Below are positions 35,692 to 49,226 of a stretch of 64,000 bases of DNA, one piece after another. The position numbers and the translations under genes were made by a program. Numbering within the stretch: the stretch's first letter is position 1; the number at the start of each line of letters is the position of its first letter. Source of the DNA: Casuarina equisetifolia (Eukaryota > Streptophyta > Magnoliopsida > Fagales > Casuarinaceae); contig CM052362.1 of the NCBI GenBank assembly GCA_028551475.1, positions 2,302,166 to 2,366,165 on the forward strand. The letters are read 5' to 3'. Below the pieces are notes generated by a model. It made no database searches. It saw only the letters and a list, made by a program, of their open reading frames with translations, and was not told the origin of the DNA.

Positions 35692-37015
35692 ACAAAAATA
35701 TCATAATAAGATTTAAGTAACAACACATTTCTTATCTTAGATGTGGAGACACTATAAGGATTTTAGTTGTTCACATGTGCTATACTGAAATTGAGTTTTG
35801 ATACAAGATTAAAAGTCGACAAATGCCTAATTTATTGGTAAACAAACACTGCTTGAGACTAAAGTATCATATTTAACACCTTTAAGGTGTGTGAGTGGAT
35901 ACATGAGTTATTTTTTTTTTAAAAAATGATCCAATGTTAAAGCTTATAAATGTGATTAGTTAAAACATTCTGTCAAACAAGATTTTTTTCCAAAACGGCT
36001 CTGTTCTATTTTTCATTAACAAGCAAGAGCAAGAAAACTCTTGCTGTAGTGCACCAAGCCCAGAGCTTCACTCATCGTTTACAGTGCAGGAAATTTTAGA
36101 ACAAGGACAAAAGCGATGCTGGAGTAATGTATATCATAAATTGCACGGCAATGGGAGGAGAACCTTTGTGTTGTTATTGATTGAAGAGGGGAGGGTCCTG
36201 TTAATTACGCCCACTTGCTGATGCTGACACAATTGCTCTTAGACAGCAACGTGGAATCTGTAATACAATGAAAATGAAAGGCAATGAATAATGCCTCCTC
36301 AAGTTTAGACCTTGAGTAGGTGTTGGAGGGAAAATCCACACTTCCAACCAACAAATGCATTGAAGGGTGCCAAATATTTTCCTCCATGTGGGCTCCTATG
36401 AGATTTTGTCAACTTCTATGTTGATAATATAGAATTTTTTTTCAGAATAGGTTTTCCAAATAATTCTCTTACAGAATCTTCGATGAATTTTTCTCCTAAA
36501 ATTTTGGTAATGGGGTGGGGCGATTGTGAAATCTAAGACCACTTTAATCTGAAACAGAATTTGTTCAATTAAATTAAGTATTCATTGACAAAATTATACA
36601 TATAAAAATAATACTAAATTAAAATATTAAAGATTTAAGATAAATTATACATGAAAGTATAAGAACCTTTGATGATGTAATTAACTGAGACCTGAAGCTG
36701 CTCTATGTGGATAAATGTACACACTTTCTGGCCAAGTTTCCTCAGCTGAAAAGAAGGGAATGAGTTTCAGTAAACCATTGGGAAATGCAAATGGCGATAC
36801 ACTCCTGTTCCCCTGTTCAAACCCTGTCATAAACTGAATGAAATGAACTCAATGTACAATTGGCTCATGCATATTGCTTGTGAGGAATTCATAAAATGTT
36901 AAATTCATCGGAACATCAAAATACAAGAACAAAGATCCAGTAACTAAACACAGAAAACTAGACATTAAGGGAGGACAGAAGAACAAGATAATTGCCTAGT
37001 TCAAACTATCAAGTT
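35692..37015 (-). repeat. Inverted copy of the KCS2 3' flank block (16953-18510)
   Basis: The segment reads as the reverse complement of 16953-18510 with moderate divergence and some length differences. Landmarks are TTTAACACCTTTAAGGTGTG (from about 18300), the block near 36050-36420 (from about 17500-17830), and CTAGTTCAAACTATCAAGTTA at the right end (from 16953-16980). Seven more bases of the block (GTATAAC, 32806-32812) lie on the far side of the LINE. After 37015 the direct orientation resumes, matching 19088 onward. No gene is contained. Confidence 0.85.
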
Positions 37016-38385
37016 ATTCTTAATTTAACTTTTGAATTGAATTGACTTTACAATACGGTATTAAAACTCATGTTTAAGTGTAATTTTTTTTTTGTAAAAA
37101 AGTAAGTTTACATCAATAAAATTTAATGTACAAAAATATAGGAACAAATCCTATCATTATGATGTTCCGAAATACTCTTTTATGTATGAACAAAAATTCT
37201 TATGAAACTAATTTTTTAATTTCAAAGTGAGAGACGTGTACCTATGTCTTATCATACCACCAAGTTAGTCGATTTAATAGCCACATGGGGAAGCTAAATG
37301 AATCAATTACTTGATTTAGTAGTTGGAAAATGACTATGCAACTAGGTTGGTGGTATGATGAGATGTATTATGTTGAAAGTTTTATATGATTTAAATCTTG
37401 TTTGAAAATTTCTTTTTTTTTTCAAATACCCTTTTATTTTTTATGTAGCTTTTAGGTTGAATTGGATTTTATAATATAATATGATATTAAAAGTCATGTC
37501 TAAGTATAATATTCCTTAATTTATTAATAAAGTCCTCATTAAAAATAGTTTCCTACTCTTAAAGTGAATTGCAATAAAATAGTGTGATATAAGTTTTATA
37601 TTATCTGTACTTCTTTTTTATTAAAAAGAAAGACTCCTTATATTTATATAAATAGTTTTGAACTTATAATATAAAAATCAAGTTCAAATTGACACCCAAA
37701 AATGTGGGCCATAGAGCAAGTTTCGGCCCACCAAGCCTCCTAGCAAACCACCGTATAACTTATTTTTTACTTGATCAGATTTGGCAGAACCTTGGCCGGC
37801 AGTCCTTGGTCCCATTCGAACACGTTTTGTGCTTACAGACAAGCCTTTAATTCGATGAAAGCTCTCCAACCATAAAGGAGACAGGACAAATAAAAAATAA
37901 AATAAAAAGACAAAAAGCGAGGAGACAAATAAGAAATTAAACAGTTTGACTTATTTCTTTGTTATTAAGTGAAGGGTCGATCACTTGCTTGGTGACAAAA
38001 TTAGCCGTCTGATATCTTTTGGTTCCAAATTAGTCATTTAATATTTAAGTTTAGGTGTGTCTCTATATATATATATATATGTAAAAGACAAATGTGAGAC
38101 CATTTGTAGTTTTATTGAATTATATACTTGGGTTATCATAAATTCTTCGTGCGCATAAAAGGTAACATCTTAGCTGGGCTCACGGTTATTGACTTTATAC
38201 GGAATTTTATCTTCCTAGGGGGAAAAGTCAGGATTCAACTCCTGCTCTTTCTGACCAGACAGCAGGAGCAGTTTCAATTAGTTAAAAGGAAGCTCGAAAT
38301 CACTTTCCGATATTCTCCCACATCTTTGTATATTTGACTTTCTTCATTGCATTGTCTCTGTGTTCGGGAAGAGAGAAACAGAGAG
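37016..38385. other. Upstream flank of ABH3
   Basis: This aligns with 19088-20377 upstream of ABH1. It contains a (TA)n microsatellite at about 38064-38082 that is shorter in the ABH1 copy. No gene is present. Confidence 0.55.
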
Positions 38386-41300
38386 ATGGGGAACATTTTT
38401 GCAGTGTACAAGCCATTGTTGCTGTGGGTGATGAGTTTGGTTGGGGTGAGGCACCAGATAGTGGAAATAGAACCAGGAACGGTGTTGAACTTCTGGGTCC
38501 CCAGTGAATCCGGCAATGGCGACGAGAACAAGGAGCTGAAACCAAAGCCTGCCGTGGTGTTTCTTCATGGGTTTGCAGCGGATGGGATCATAACATGGCA
38601 GTTCCAAGTCTTGGCTCTAGCAAAGAAGTACAGGGTGTACGTACCGGACTTTCTCTTCTTCGGCGGTTCAATCACTGACAGGCCAGAGCGGTCGCCGGCG
38701 TTTCAAGCCGAGTGTGTCGCTAAGGGTCTGAGAAAGCTGGGAGTCGATAGATGCACGTTGGTGGGGTTGAGCTACGGCGGGATGGTGGGGTTCAAGATGG
38801 CGGAGATGTTCCCGGACTTGGTCGAGTCCATGGTGGTGACATGCTCCGTCGCGGCCTTGACCGAGTCTATCAGCGCTGCATCCCTTGAGCGGATTGGTTT
38901 CCGATCCTGGCCGGAATATCTGCTCCCGGAAACAGTCAACGGCGTTAAGAAGCTTTTTCAGATTGCCACCTACAGACTGCCGCGTTTGCCTGATTTCATT
39001 TTCAAAGATTATCTGGAGGTATGCTTCCGTCACTCCTCTACCTCTCTTGTTTCGTATGGATTGTATGCAAAGCCATTTAGTCTGATCGGCGTAGTTTATC
39101 TATTCGTGAAGACGAGAGTCCTTTCATTTTTCATGTATAATTTTGTGAACCAAAATCAACCTAGTAGACAGCCATGTCAATTCACTAAACGGATTCATGA
39201 CGTTTCCCAACCGAAAAAAACAAAACACATTTTTGACATCGTTCACCACGACAGGCTAGTAAAGTTATAACACTTTTAAGGTTATGGCCAGCCATCTCTT
39301 CCGGAACAAGACAACCGTAAAATTCCATGTTTTGATCCAGGAACGGAGGTGAGTGGTTTTGTGAACGAAAATCAAGATACAAAATAGAGGATTTTAAATG
39401 GTACTATTCTTATCTAGAGAAAGCCCTAAGTCAAAGCAGTCTGGCAAATTTTAAATTTCTGCTTTCCACCAACTTAAGCACATATTACAGATAGAGTCGA
39501 GTCTTTTTGCATATCATATATGTTGAACTGACGTACACGACAGTTTGCTTGAAACCATCTGCAAATGGAGGAATTATATGGCTGGGGAAGAACTGAAGCA
39601 AAGCACTCTCTGCCTTCTATGTTCTTTACAAAACAGGATATTGCACCAATTTTGGTCAACTTTTGGGAGACAATATTATGTGATGGTTGAGAATGTGCAT
39701 TTCTTTTTTTCTCTTTGGGGAAAGGGGACTGAGTCGCAAAATGAAAGGAAGAAAACGGTTCAAAAATACGTAACTTCTTATTTTAGGTAAACATGAGAAT
39801 TCCATTTTTTATATCTATTTATATCAGATATTGTTGGTATTTTGTCCGACACTAGAATTGGAGTTTCATTTTTGGGTCTTATATGAGTTGGCGCTCTTCT
39901 TCCTTCATAAGTACTTTTGGAGAACATAATAGGGCCTACTTAATATGGTTAGTAAAGCAATCTTTCCCCTTTCAGGCGGATAGTCTCGCGACCAATAGCC
40001 CACAGGCCTTTCAGTTTGGTCTAGATATAGACCTATAATTCAACATAAAAGCTCTTTAGTTGGAAAAATATTTTTTTTATATTTAAAGAGTATCCAAAAA
40101 TCATATCTTTTTACTGTAAAATTTTTATTTCCAATACTCCTTGTGTATTGCATATTTTATATTCAAGATTGAATAAATTGGAATGGATATTTTTCATTCA
40201 TTTATTGAACATGTTTTAAAAGATCAAGATTAAATAAAAGCTACAATAAATCACTTTTGACTCTAGTACTAGAACTCTGGTCTAAGAATTGTAACTTTTT
40301 CACATGGGACTTTTGTCTTCAATACTTATATAATTTTTTTTTGTGTGTGCATTTCATTCAAACTTTATCTACATAAGTTTGTTTATCTTTTTCTTGTGTT
40401 CGCTAACACATCTATGATTACTTGCAGGCGATGTTTAACAACAGAAAGGAGAGAGTAGAGCTTCTCAAGGCTTTGGTCATTGATGACAAGGACTTCACCC
40501 TAATTCATTACCCACAGGTTTGAAATGTTTCTTCTTTTTCTATATCATCAATTTAAGTGATACCCACTTTCTTACACATGCAAATTCAAATCCTCCACGG
40601 TTCCAGAACGATATTTAAATGCGACGAAGGTTAGAACGGAAACATCACCATAAGTAATAGATATTCTCATTATGAACACGTGAACGTACCCCCTGTCCCA
40701 TTCCTTGCAAAAATAAATGCAAATAATTCAATTATCGGGTTATACCGTCGCTGGCTTGTGCATCCAGACTAATAGTTTACGAATAGTGAAGGGAAGTCAA
40801 AGATTTGTTTTGATAAGCATCAGAACATTAATGTCCGATATGAATATAATATACAGAGTAGTTGAACAATAACAGTAACGTGTGGGTTCCAGCATCGATC
40901 CCGCTGTCTATTCCTTATCTTGTTTTGTCTCTGTTGTGGTTCAATTGGTAATTTGCATGAGAAGAAAATCCTAGTAAAACCTCAGTTATGTTGGAAGGTA
41001 CACAGTATTTTTAGACTAACAAATATATCCATCATGTTAGTCTTCATGTATATATGTTAAAACGTATATTTCTTCTTTTTAAACTGATTCTTATAAGAGA
41101 TTAGGATCTTCACAGATAAGAAGCACATTAAATTAGTTTACTAAAAATGTAGGATATACATGAGATTTTGGTACATTTCCTCTTCGCATACATGAGGAAA
41201 CACTTTATAGAAAGACCTAATTTATGAACAAATAAGTCTCTCATTTAAAACCTAAGTTTTAATATTATATTTAAAGATTAAGGTTTTTCTCTTGAATTGA

Positions 41301-41819
41301 CTTGTAGGATAGAGAAATACGTGCACATATAAAAAACATAATATACAGAAAAATTCATAATGAAGGAATACACATACTTCATTTCAACACTATCCAATAT
41401 TATACTTCATTTCTCTTAAAGCTAAACATAAAAACAACGAGCAGGAGTCCTTTGTAACATAGTGGTTTGAGACATTTGTTTGCGCACTAATGCAAATTTC
41501 TGCAGAGGATACAGCTACTGTGGGGAGGGAATGACATCATTTTCCCCTTGGAAGTTGCCAATGACTTGAAGAGGTATGCTTTGCTGTACTTTTGCTTAAT
41601 GCATGTGTATTAGGTGATCATACGCTTAAATACGAAATAAAACTGATGATTGCAAAACAACCGGACTTTCACAGGCAACTAGGGGATAGAACTACGCTGC
41701 AACACATTGAGAAAGCCGGTCATCTTGTTCAGATGGAACGACCATGCGTCTACAACAGGCGTCTCAAGGAAATTTTGACAAATTTAATGGAAGATGGACA
41801 GAAAGGACACAAAGGATAA
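38386..41819 (+). CDS. Alpha/beta-hydrolase ABH3 (alpha subtype), intact
   Basis: The best-preserved copy. Exons are 38386-39018 (211 codons), 40428-40517 (30 codons), 41506-41573 (68 bases) and 41675-41819, all with GT..AG borders and correct phase, giving 311 residues. Family knowledge points to a serine hydrolase of the ABHD6/monoacylglycerol-lipase-like group, probably cleaving a lipid ester. Visible features are FLHGF at 59-63, the nucleophile elbow LSYGG with Ser129, Asp251 in WGGND and His280 in KAGH. The elbow has GL rather than GF before Ser. No signal peptide is evident. An in-frame ATG lies 39 bases upstream (38347), but the start at 38386 matches ABH1 and the other copies. It ends with a slightly longer tail (GQKGHKG) than ABH1. 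It is followed by the upstream region of a lost beta copy. Confidence 0.9.
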
Positions 41820-42963
41820 TGAAGCTGTTTTTGTTACTGATCTTTGTGCTCCATATGATTTTTGCAAAACAGTGTTCCTGTTTTGAATTGAGATGTTTTT
41901 TGTGTGTTATTTTATAGATGTAAAATGGTTTTTTGCACATACAATTGCTAAGTTTTTATTATTTTATAAGCCATGAACTTAATAGTGGCAAAAGGATTAG
42001 TTTTTTTAATTGTATTTTAATAATATATTTTTTTAGTCTATTTTTGATGATTCATACAATTTCAAAGTGTCAAATTTGGGAACAATAGATCCTAAACGAT
42101 ATTTGTTTTTACTAAATTAGGCACTTGTTGATAAATAGTGGTTCACATATAAATAAAATAAGAATTTTTTTATTGCATTTAAATTTAAATAATTATTTTT
42201 TTTTGTGAAAAGATAATTTGTACAAATAAATATTAAAGTATAAAAGCACATGGGCATACCTCAGTATTACAAAAGTCACCAATTCTATGAAAATATAGAA
42301 GTTGAAAGCCTTTAAGTCTTACTTAAAATAACATTATCTTAGGAAGATTTTATATTTTTAAATAAATAAGTTCTTTATTTTACTATCTTCTTTATTTTTG
42401 CGAAGAGAATAAGGATATCTATTGTTTTTTCCTGAAAACGTATTCTATTTTGTTTAACCCATATACAATAAATATAAGTTAGGAAAGACATCTAGAGAAG
42501 TTTGATAGCTAAATTCTTTTTTTTTTATTGCTTTGATCATTTAGTGTAGTTCTCCATTTTGTCTTTTAATATCATGTCGGATTCCATTATGAGTAAAAAT
42601 ACTTTTTCAAATTATCCTTGTCTATGCATATTCAAAAAAAAGATGACTTATATTTTCTATATGAAATTGACAAAATCACAATATATGTTTTAATTTCGTT
42701 ATATCTCCTGCAAAAATGATAAACTATCTAGTTTCTTAAGATACTATAAATTTTTATTAATACAATAAAATATATTAAAATCGTCTCAAAGCTAATATTT
42801 TATAGGATTGAAAGAAAAATGCATCACTCTCATAGCTTCTCTTTTCCTATATTCTTTTTATAGGAAAAGAAGGTCCCAAGCCGCTACTTTCTGGCCCAAA
42901 TATTATGATACTAGCCATGGAAGACGTGCCGACAAATTAAAAGAAAGGAAGATCAGTAATCCT
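41820..42963. other. Intergenic DNA: dispersed repeat and the upstream part of a lost beta ABH
   Basis: About 42200-42720 is a long copy of the dispersed AT-rich repeat also at 61180-61650. About 42720-42963 aligns with the region upstream of ABH2 and ABH5 (shared GGTCCCA, CTTTCTG(G/A)CCCA and GACAAATTAAAAGAAAG). The gene that should follow is absent: the copia element and then a fused alpha fragment stand in its place. Confidence 0.5.
42200..42720. repeat. Dispersed AT-rich repeat, long copy
   Basis: It pairs with about 61180-61650. Shared words in order are ATA(C/G)CTC or similar near the start, GTTGAAAGCCT, CTTAAAAT, AATAAATA, and TCTTTTAATAT followed by TGTCGGATTCCATT/TTGGATTCCATT, then CACAATATATGTT. 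It is non-coding by inspection; the element class is unknown. Confidence 0.45.
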
Positions 42964-43413
42964 TTTTGGATAAAGAAACTTCATAGGATCTGCGTAGACA
43001 GATCTAAAACACCGTTTGTATGATTTTGATTTAGCAAACAAATAAAAATAGAATTCATAGAAACATACCGCTCTTGCGATCCATTCTTTCGTCGTTGTAG
43101 ACCCAATAATGCTCTTTGGAATTCGGGCTTAGGCGAATATCCTCTATTCTCATAAGAATCACTGGCTCGATGAGAGAACCTAGGTTTTGCCTCTTTTGTG
43201 AAAAGCAACCTTATGAAACCGTAAGAACATTACGTATTTATATGAGCTAGAGGATAAGACCTAGCCTTACCTTATGTGCAACCCAATAGGCCTACTCATC
43301 ACGGCCCTATTTGGTTAGCCACAGCCCACATCAGCCAGTCCATATTTAGAACTTTCATGGACCAACATAATATAGCCCACTTTAGTAAGCTTAAATAAAA
43401 AATTAAGCTAACA
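42964..43413 (-). repeat. 3' LTR of the minus-strand copia element
   Basis: On the + strand it runs from TTTTGGATAAAG to AAGCTAACA, followed by the polypurine tract complement. It pairs with 49227-49675. Confidence 0.88.
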
Positions 43414-46400
43414 TTCTCCCACTTGGGCTATATTAAACTGAAATAATGCGCATCTTTACATTGATCCAGAAACAGTTCTGAACTAAAACCAGCCATATGA
43501 GATCTTAAACTTTGAATCACACTAGTAACTATACATATTAAGAGATATAACACCAATCATGACCACAAAATCTTCAATCTCTTAACATAGATAAATATGG
43601 TGATGTGGCAACTATATAACACTTTAACAATTTCTGTATGCGTTATTACTGTTGTCAGTCTAATTCTCTCTCCTTCGATAACAGAATGTCATCAGAGAAT
43701 TTACTTTATGGTTCCAATGAACCTTTTAACATATCTTGCACTTTATAACTTGAGTTAAACTTTATATGTTACAAGATATCCTTATGGCTATGTAATTCCA
43801 GCCAATGCTTAAGGTATACTTTTACCTTAAGTCTTTAAAGAGAAGATTAAAAGCTCCCACTATACAAAAACATCCCATGATGCCACTAAGCCCATGCTAT
43901 TGACATGTCTTTCATAAACACAAGGGCTTAGACCTTTAGTAAGCGGATCAACTATCATATCAACTGTACTAATCGACTCTACTGAAATTTCACCTTCCTT
44001 AACCTTTTCCTTTATGGTTAAGTACTTTATGTCTATATGTTTGGACCCTCCTAGACTTTTGTTATTGTTAATAAACAATACTGCGGCTCTATTATTACAG
44101 TATAACTTGATTGGTCTATTAACAAAATCAAAGCCTTGTAATTCTCTTATGAGGTTCTTTAGCCAAACAGCTTGAATGGATGCTCCATAGCATGCCATAA
44201 ATTTCGAATGCATGGTTGAAGATGTCATCATTGTCTGTTTTGAGCTTTTCCATGAAATAGCTCCTCCTGCCATCATAAACACATATCCTGATGTAGATTT
44301 CCAATCATCCTTATATCCAACAAAATCTGAATCTGTATACCCAACCAGCTCTAATTCTTTTACATGCCTGTAAGTCATCATACAATCTTTTGTTCTCTTT
44401 AAGTACCTTAAGACCTTCTTAACAGCTACCCAATGCTCTTGTCTAAGATTCGATTGATATCTTCCAAGAAGTCCTGTTATAAAAGCTATATCAGGGCACG
44501 TACAAACTTGAGCATACATAATACTACCAAGCGCACTTGCATATGGTATATTCCTCATTAAAGCTTTCTCTTCCTTTGTCGCAGGGCATTGATCTTTACT
44601 TAATTTATCACTCTTATAGATTGGCACCTTACCTCCTTTACAATCTTCCATGTTATACCGTTCAAGAATTCGACCTATATATGCCTTTTGAGAAAGCCCC
44701 AATAAACGCTGAGAACGGTCCCTTTGAATTTCAATCCCTAAAACATAAGTTGCTTTATCGAGATCCTTCATATCAAACTGAGTTGACAATAATTCTTTAG
44801 TCTCATGAAGTAACGTTTGACTATTACTTGCAAGTAAAATGTCATCCACATAAAGGACAAGAAAGATCGGAGTGCTCCCACTAATCTTTGTGTATATACA
44901 ACGATCTACTCTATTCTCCACAAAACCACATGAAGTGATAAAACTATCAAACCTTATGTACCACTGTCTAGAAGCTTGCTTTAATCCATAAATAGACTTC
45001 TTAAGTCTACAAACAAGCTTTTCTCCTTCTTTCATTTCAAAACCTTCAGGCTGTTTCATATACACTGTTTCATCTAGCGTTCCATTTAGAAAAGCAGTTT
45101 TAACATCAATTTGGTGTAATTCCATATCAAAATGAGCTACTAGAGCCATTACAATTCTAAAGGAATCTTTAGAAGATACTGGAGAAAAAGTTTCATTATA
45201 ATCTACTCTTTCTTTCTGTGTGAAACCTTTTGCTACTAATTTAGCTTTAAGCCTTTCAACTTGACCAGTAGAACTCTTTTTGGTCTTATATACCCATTTA
45301 CAACCAACAGGTTTACAACCTTTAGGTAACTCAACTAGTTCCCAGACATCATTATGATGAAGACTCAGAAGTCCTTACAGTTGGTACTATAGGCACTTCT
45401 ATTGCTTGAGTAGGTAAAGAAAACGTCACAGACGTGCCTACTACATCTGCATCCTGAATTGGTGAAGGAGTACTTATAACATTTTCCGCTACATCAAGCT
45501 CTAAAAACTTTACAGTTTGAGACTCTACAATTCTAGTCCCTCCAGATAGGTTATAAAAACGATATCCCTTAGAATAGTCAAGATAAGAAACAAAATAACA
45601 TCTTGTAGTCCTTGAATCCAACTTGCCTAGAGTTAGATTATACAATCTTACCTCTGCAGGACATCCCAAAACTCTTAAATGGTTTAAAGTAGGTACACGA
45701 CTAGTCCACAACTCAAATGGCGTAAGCGGAACAACTTTTGTGAGTACTCGATTGAGTATATAAAGAGTTGTTTTCAAAGCTTCTCCCCATAAGAAACCAG
45801 GTAAATTAGTTCTACTAATCATAATTCTCACCATATCCATAAGAGTCCTGTTACGTCTTTCAGCTACACCATTTTGTTCAGGACTCCTTGGCATTGTAAA
45901 TTGAGCAACTATTCCAGAGTCTTCTAAATATTTAGCAAACGGGCCTTTAAGTTGTCCAGCATCGCCATGTTTGCCATAGTATTCTCCCCTTCTATCTGAC
46001 CTAACAACCTTGATTATTTTTCCCAACTATTTTTCGACTTCAGTCTTGAAAATCTTGAATTTATCAAGAGACTCAGACTTTTCCTTAATCAAATACAGGT
46101 AACCATAACGGGAAAAATTATCTATAAATGTAATAAAATATACATTTCTGCATAAGGTTGATGTATAGGGTCCACTGATATCAGTGTGTATAATCTCTAA
46201 GAGATCAGAATTGCGATTTGCAGTCTTTTTCTTTATCTTGACCATTTTGCCTCTACAACAATCAACACATGTCACTAGATCATCTTTAAGAGGAGGAAGA
46301 ATGTTAGACTTTATCAATCTATCCACCCTTTCTCTAGAAATGTGACCAAGCCTTTTATGCCACAACATGTATGATTGCTCTTTAGGTAAAGACCTTTTGG

Positions 46401-48409
46401 GAACAACCTTTTCAATATTATAGACATTATAAGGAGATAAACTTAATTAATATAAACCATAAGATAAAACACAAGATCCAACTTTATTTGAACTGTAAAA
46501 AAAAGTAATCATTGAATTCTTTATTTTAAATGCATAACCATCCATGTCTAAAACAGAAACAGAAATTAAATTTCATCTAAAAGACGGTACATAAAAAGTG
46601 TTCTTCAATAACATTTGAAAACCTGAATCTAATGTTAAAACAATATCTCCCACAAAGTCTACAGGGACTTTAGCATTATTCCCAACTGTAAGCCATAGTT
46701 CATCTTTACTTGGTCTCCGCTTGTTTATGAACCCCTGAATGGTAAAAGCAACATGATTAGTTGCACCAGTATCTAGCCACCAAGAACTTGATGGGGCTAT
46801 AGATATATTAGATTCACAAACAAAAACCAAAGAACTAGTACCTGCTGGCTTGCGCTTTTGAAGCCAAGATTTGTATTTGTTACACTCTTTCTTCATGTGA
46901 CCTTTCTTCTTACAAAAGAAGCAACGATCACTTTCTTTCTTAAAGAGTGTTTTCTTGACCCCACTTTTATGACCAAATGTACTAACATTCTTAGAGGTTG
47001 AAGGAATACCTGGATGATTTGGTGCAGCTACTCTTCTGCCTTTCCCCACATTTGAATTAGGAGAATACATTACCATATGCGACTTGTCTCACTTCAACTT
47101 CTCTTCCTCAGCTACTACTTTAGCAATCAGATCATTAAAAGACCAGCTTTCCTCCTGATTATTATAGGTAGTCTTGGTTATTCCAAATTTAGGAGGAAGC
47201 GAATTCAGAGCATGGTGGACAACACATGCATCAGGGAGTGCAACATCCAAAGCCTTAAGCTTTGATTGGTAATCTACCATTCTGATGATGTAATCTCTTA
47301 CATCACCAGCTCCATCATACCTCATGGCATATAATGCCTGAAGAAGCTGCCCTGTTTCAGCATTTGAAGATACCTTATACCTGCTTTCTACAGCTTCCAT
47401 AAATGCCTTAGCAGTACCGTCCACAGGCAACCCACTCTTAAGATGATCCATGATTGATCTCTTCATGGACAATAAACAAATCCGATTACTCCTTGTCCAT
47501 GATTCAAAAGTTTTCTTTTGCTCTTCAGTACTCTCTTCAGTAAGAGCAGCTGGCTGTTCTATAGTAAAAGCAGAATGTACATCTGTCATCTCCATCGCGA
47601 ACATAACATCCTCTTTCCATCTTTTAAAGTTCGCACCCGTAAGTGTCTCAATAGTAATCATTTGGTTGTTGATAGGAAAGGTGACTGAAAGTGAGCCAAT
47701 ACAACATTAGTAATATACGAGTACTATATAAATACAATCACATATTTGGAGATTCACAAACTCTATCATGTAAACACCTTTGGGTAGAATACATAACAAT
47801 CACTGTAAAATCTCAGTATAGTAAAGGCCATGAGAATATTCTAATTTTCATAATCTACCACCTTTAGATGTATAGACTAATCCAATTAGTCTAAACACAT
47901 GCATTTTAACTATGCAACTCTTTATGTTCTAATATATAATCACCTCCTTTGGGAGTATAACTATATACTAAAACTAAAAACGTCCCCATCTGCATGAGAA
48001 AACTACTTGAACACAATTAAGTTGTGCCACTTTGGCAGTCACAACCTAATTGGATCATTCTCATACTGCGAGACATGGTTTATGTATTCATTAGAATATG
48101 AATTAACACTTTAACAGATTCAACTAAATGCATGCTTCAATTACATATACTATAATAGCATACAGAGTATGTCTATAAACAAACTTAAGTATGCAAGAAA
48201 ATAAACAAGATGTCAACATACATGCTCCAAACTTTAAAGCATCAAAAGAGACTGAAAAAATATATAAAATATATCATATAATATATCAAAATGTTTGTTA
48301 TTCAAAAATACACATTCTGGTTCAAACCGCACTCAATTTGGACCATCCACGCGCTCTCACGCGCCAGTCAAAGTTTCTGGTCAAAATAGTTGACTTTTTT
48401 TTTTACCGT

Positions 48410-48725
48410 TGACCGTTGACCGGGTCGGGTTCATGGACCCGAATGGATCTGGACCGGGTTGACCCAAATGGGCCTTACCCGGATGGACCGGATTGGGTTG
48501 ACCCGAATGGGCCGAACCGGTGACCCGAATGGGCCGGACCATGACCGACCCGAATGGGCCGGATCGGGCACACCCTGATGGGCCAGGCCGGCCCGACCCG
48601 AATGGGTCGGACCATCCTGACCCGGGTCCAGCCCTGTTGGGTCAGACCCGGATGACCCTGCGAAGCGGGTTGATCCTGCTATTCGGGTCGAAAACGACCC
48701 GAACGGAACCCGAATGAACCGCGAA
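48410..48725 (-). repeat. GC-rich tandem repeat in the copia leader
   Basis: The unit, roughly 18-20 bases and built on GACCCGAATGGGCCGGAC, recurs imperfectly about a dozen times between primer site and gag. It stands out strongly from AT-rich surroundings and opens spurious Pro/Arg/Gly-rich frames on both strands. Its role is unknown; leaders of plant copia elements are non-coding. Confidence 0.75.
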
Positions 48726-49226
48726 TGATTTCGTTTGCGATTCGCAGATTCGTGCAAAATTAGCACGAAATCTGCATCGATTCCGACACATATTGGCCGG
48801 AAACACATGGAAAAACTGTTCTTTGGCCGATTAAACGCTAAAAAATGACCAAATTTGAACCTAAAAGTTAGGTTTTAGGCAAAAACGAAAAATTGACTCA
48901 AGAATGCGATTTTTGTGCTAAAAGTTCGTGTAGAACTGTAGATCAACTGTGCATAGAGACGGATTGTAGAGAAAAACATCACACTCCGTTCGAAATTTCA
49001 TCAAATTTTGCCCGTGAATGCGATTTGGGATTTTTGTTAATTTGAAAATTTTAAAATTACAGTTTAAACCCAAATAATCTGAAAATTGTATTTCCAAATC
49101 ACAAACAACACCCAAATGTTTAGCAAATCACATTTTGACCCGAACAGAAAAACAAACACGATTTTGTAAACCAAATAAAAATCAAAACCGGATTTTAGAC
49201 CTCATCTACAATGCTCTGATACCACA

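Noticed and set aside
38347-38385. Upstream in-frame ATG for ABH3
   Set aside because: The other ABH copies start at the position matching 38386, and the 13 extra codons are not conserved in ABH1.
48431-48808. Open frames on both strands in the GC-rich leader
   Set aside because: They are explained by the tandem repeat of the copia leader; no start context or family resemblance.
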